Source: CAYHDN01 sp964355425
Lineage (GTDB): Bacteria > Patescibacteriota > UBA1384 > XYA2-FULL-43-10 > CAINNR01
NCBI GenBank assembly: GCA_964355425.1
Contig: CAYHDN010000025.1
Coordinates: 1 to 12,195 of the forward strand
Reading direction: 5' to 3'
Length of the DNA: 12,195 nucleotides
Part shown: positions 12,070-12,195 of the stretch, piece after piece
Layout: the number at the start of each line of letters is the position of its first letter
Numbering within the stretch: position 1 is the first letter of the stretch
The notes under the pieces: model-generated
What the model was told of the DNA's origin: nothing
The model's input: only the letters and a program-made list of their open reading frames with translations
Database searches by the model: none
Made by a program: the position numbers and the translations under genes

Positions 12070-12195
12070 TTAGGAGATTTTCTCAACAATTTTATCCAAT
12101 TCAACAATTTTCCCGTCAACCTCAGCTCCACCGGCTGCGAGAGATTTTTCGGAAATGATGATTCGGATTGGAGAACCAACTAAATCGGCATCAGC
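12070..12195 (-). CDS. proS: 3' end of an aminoacyl-tRNA synthetase gene, probably prolyl-tRNA synthetase (partial)
   Basis: Only the last 41 codons are in the window; the gene runs off the right edge on the minus strand. The visible tail starts ADADLVGSPIRIIISEKSL, then GGAEVDGKIVELDKIVEKI and a TAA stop. The pattern DADLxGxPxRIxxSEKxL followed by a charged strand and a final helix matches the end of the class IIa anticodon-binding domain, most like short ProS proteins, where this segment recognises the tRNA anticodon. Threonyl- or histidyl-tRNA synthetase would share the fold but usually differ in this signature. Confidence in a synthetase is good; in proline specificity it is moderate. Confidence 0.65.
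   Translation of the reverse strand, partial: ADADLVGSPIRIIISEKSLAAGGAEVDGKIVELDKIVEKIS

Overview
The window looks like part of a small, fermentative bacterial genome of the Candidate Phyla Radiation (Patescibacteria) type, probably Parcubacteria-like. This is an inference from compact, tightly packed minus-strand genes, a short UvrC without its usual C-terminal part, a small ArsR-like winged-helix regulator, a YvcK/EF-like gene pair, and lower glycolysis as the visible energy metabolism. TGA is used as a stop (hydA, the regulator, the 92-codon orphan), so the UGA=Gly code of Gracilibacteria/SR1 does not apply. Hand-counted GC is roughly 40% in sampled lines of the minus-strand genes, but about 51-54% in two plus-strand orphan genes.

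Layout. Positions 1-102 hold a weak hairpin. From 9152 down to 103 nearly everything is read on the minus strand: yvcK, a small EF-Tu-domain-2-like protein, a hairpin element, tpiA, gap, a 9-bp tandem repeat, a NuoF/HydB-like NADH-binding subunit, an [FeFe]-hydrogenase large subunit (hydA), pgk, class II fba and a PfkB-family kinase. The hydrogenase pair sits between gap and pgk. GAPDH carries the Asp of an NAD-preferring enzyme, so the NADH it makes could be reoxidised by the neighbouring HydB/HydA pair with release of H2. The HydA H-cluster pocket has several non-consensus second-sphere residues, so its activity or bias may be unusual.

From 9146 to 11815 the pattern is mixed. Two GC-rich plus-strand orphan genes (a 198-aa membrane protein and a 92-aa hypothetical) are complete expression units: a TTGACAT-N13-TGATACT promoter, an AGGAGG ribosome site, the ORF, and an intrinsic terminator folded over the stop codon. 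Each is divergent from a minus-strand gene (yvcK, uvrC) whose own ATGTCA start forms the -35 box. Between them are a 90-aa winged-helix regulator with a leaderless promoter and a 34-bp perfect palindrome (a second copy of the palindrome core lies at its 3' end), and uvrC, which carries an in-frame palindromic insertion.

The right end (11811-12069, about 260 bases) has no convincing protein gene. It holds a repeat-like motif, a good minus-strand promoter followed by a 21-codon ORF or possible small RNA, a 38-bp perfect palindrome and a hairpin. Then comes the 3' end of a minus-strand aminoacyl-tRNA synthetase gene, probably proS, cut by the window edge. No rRNA, tRNA, CRISPR array or transposase is visible.
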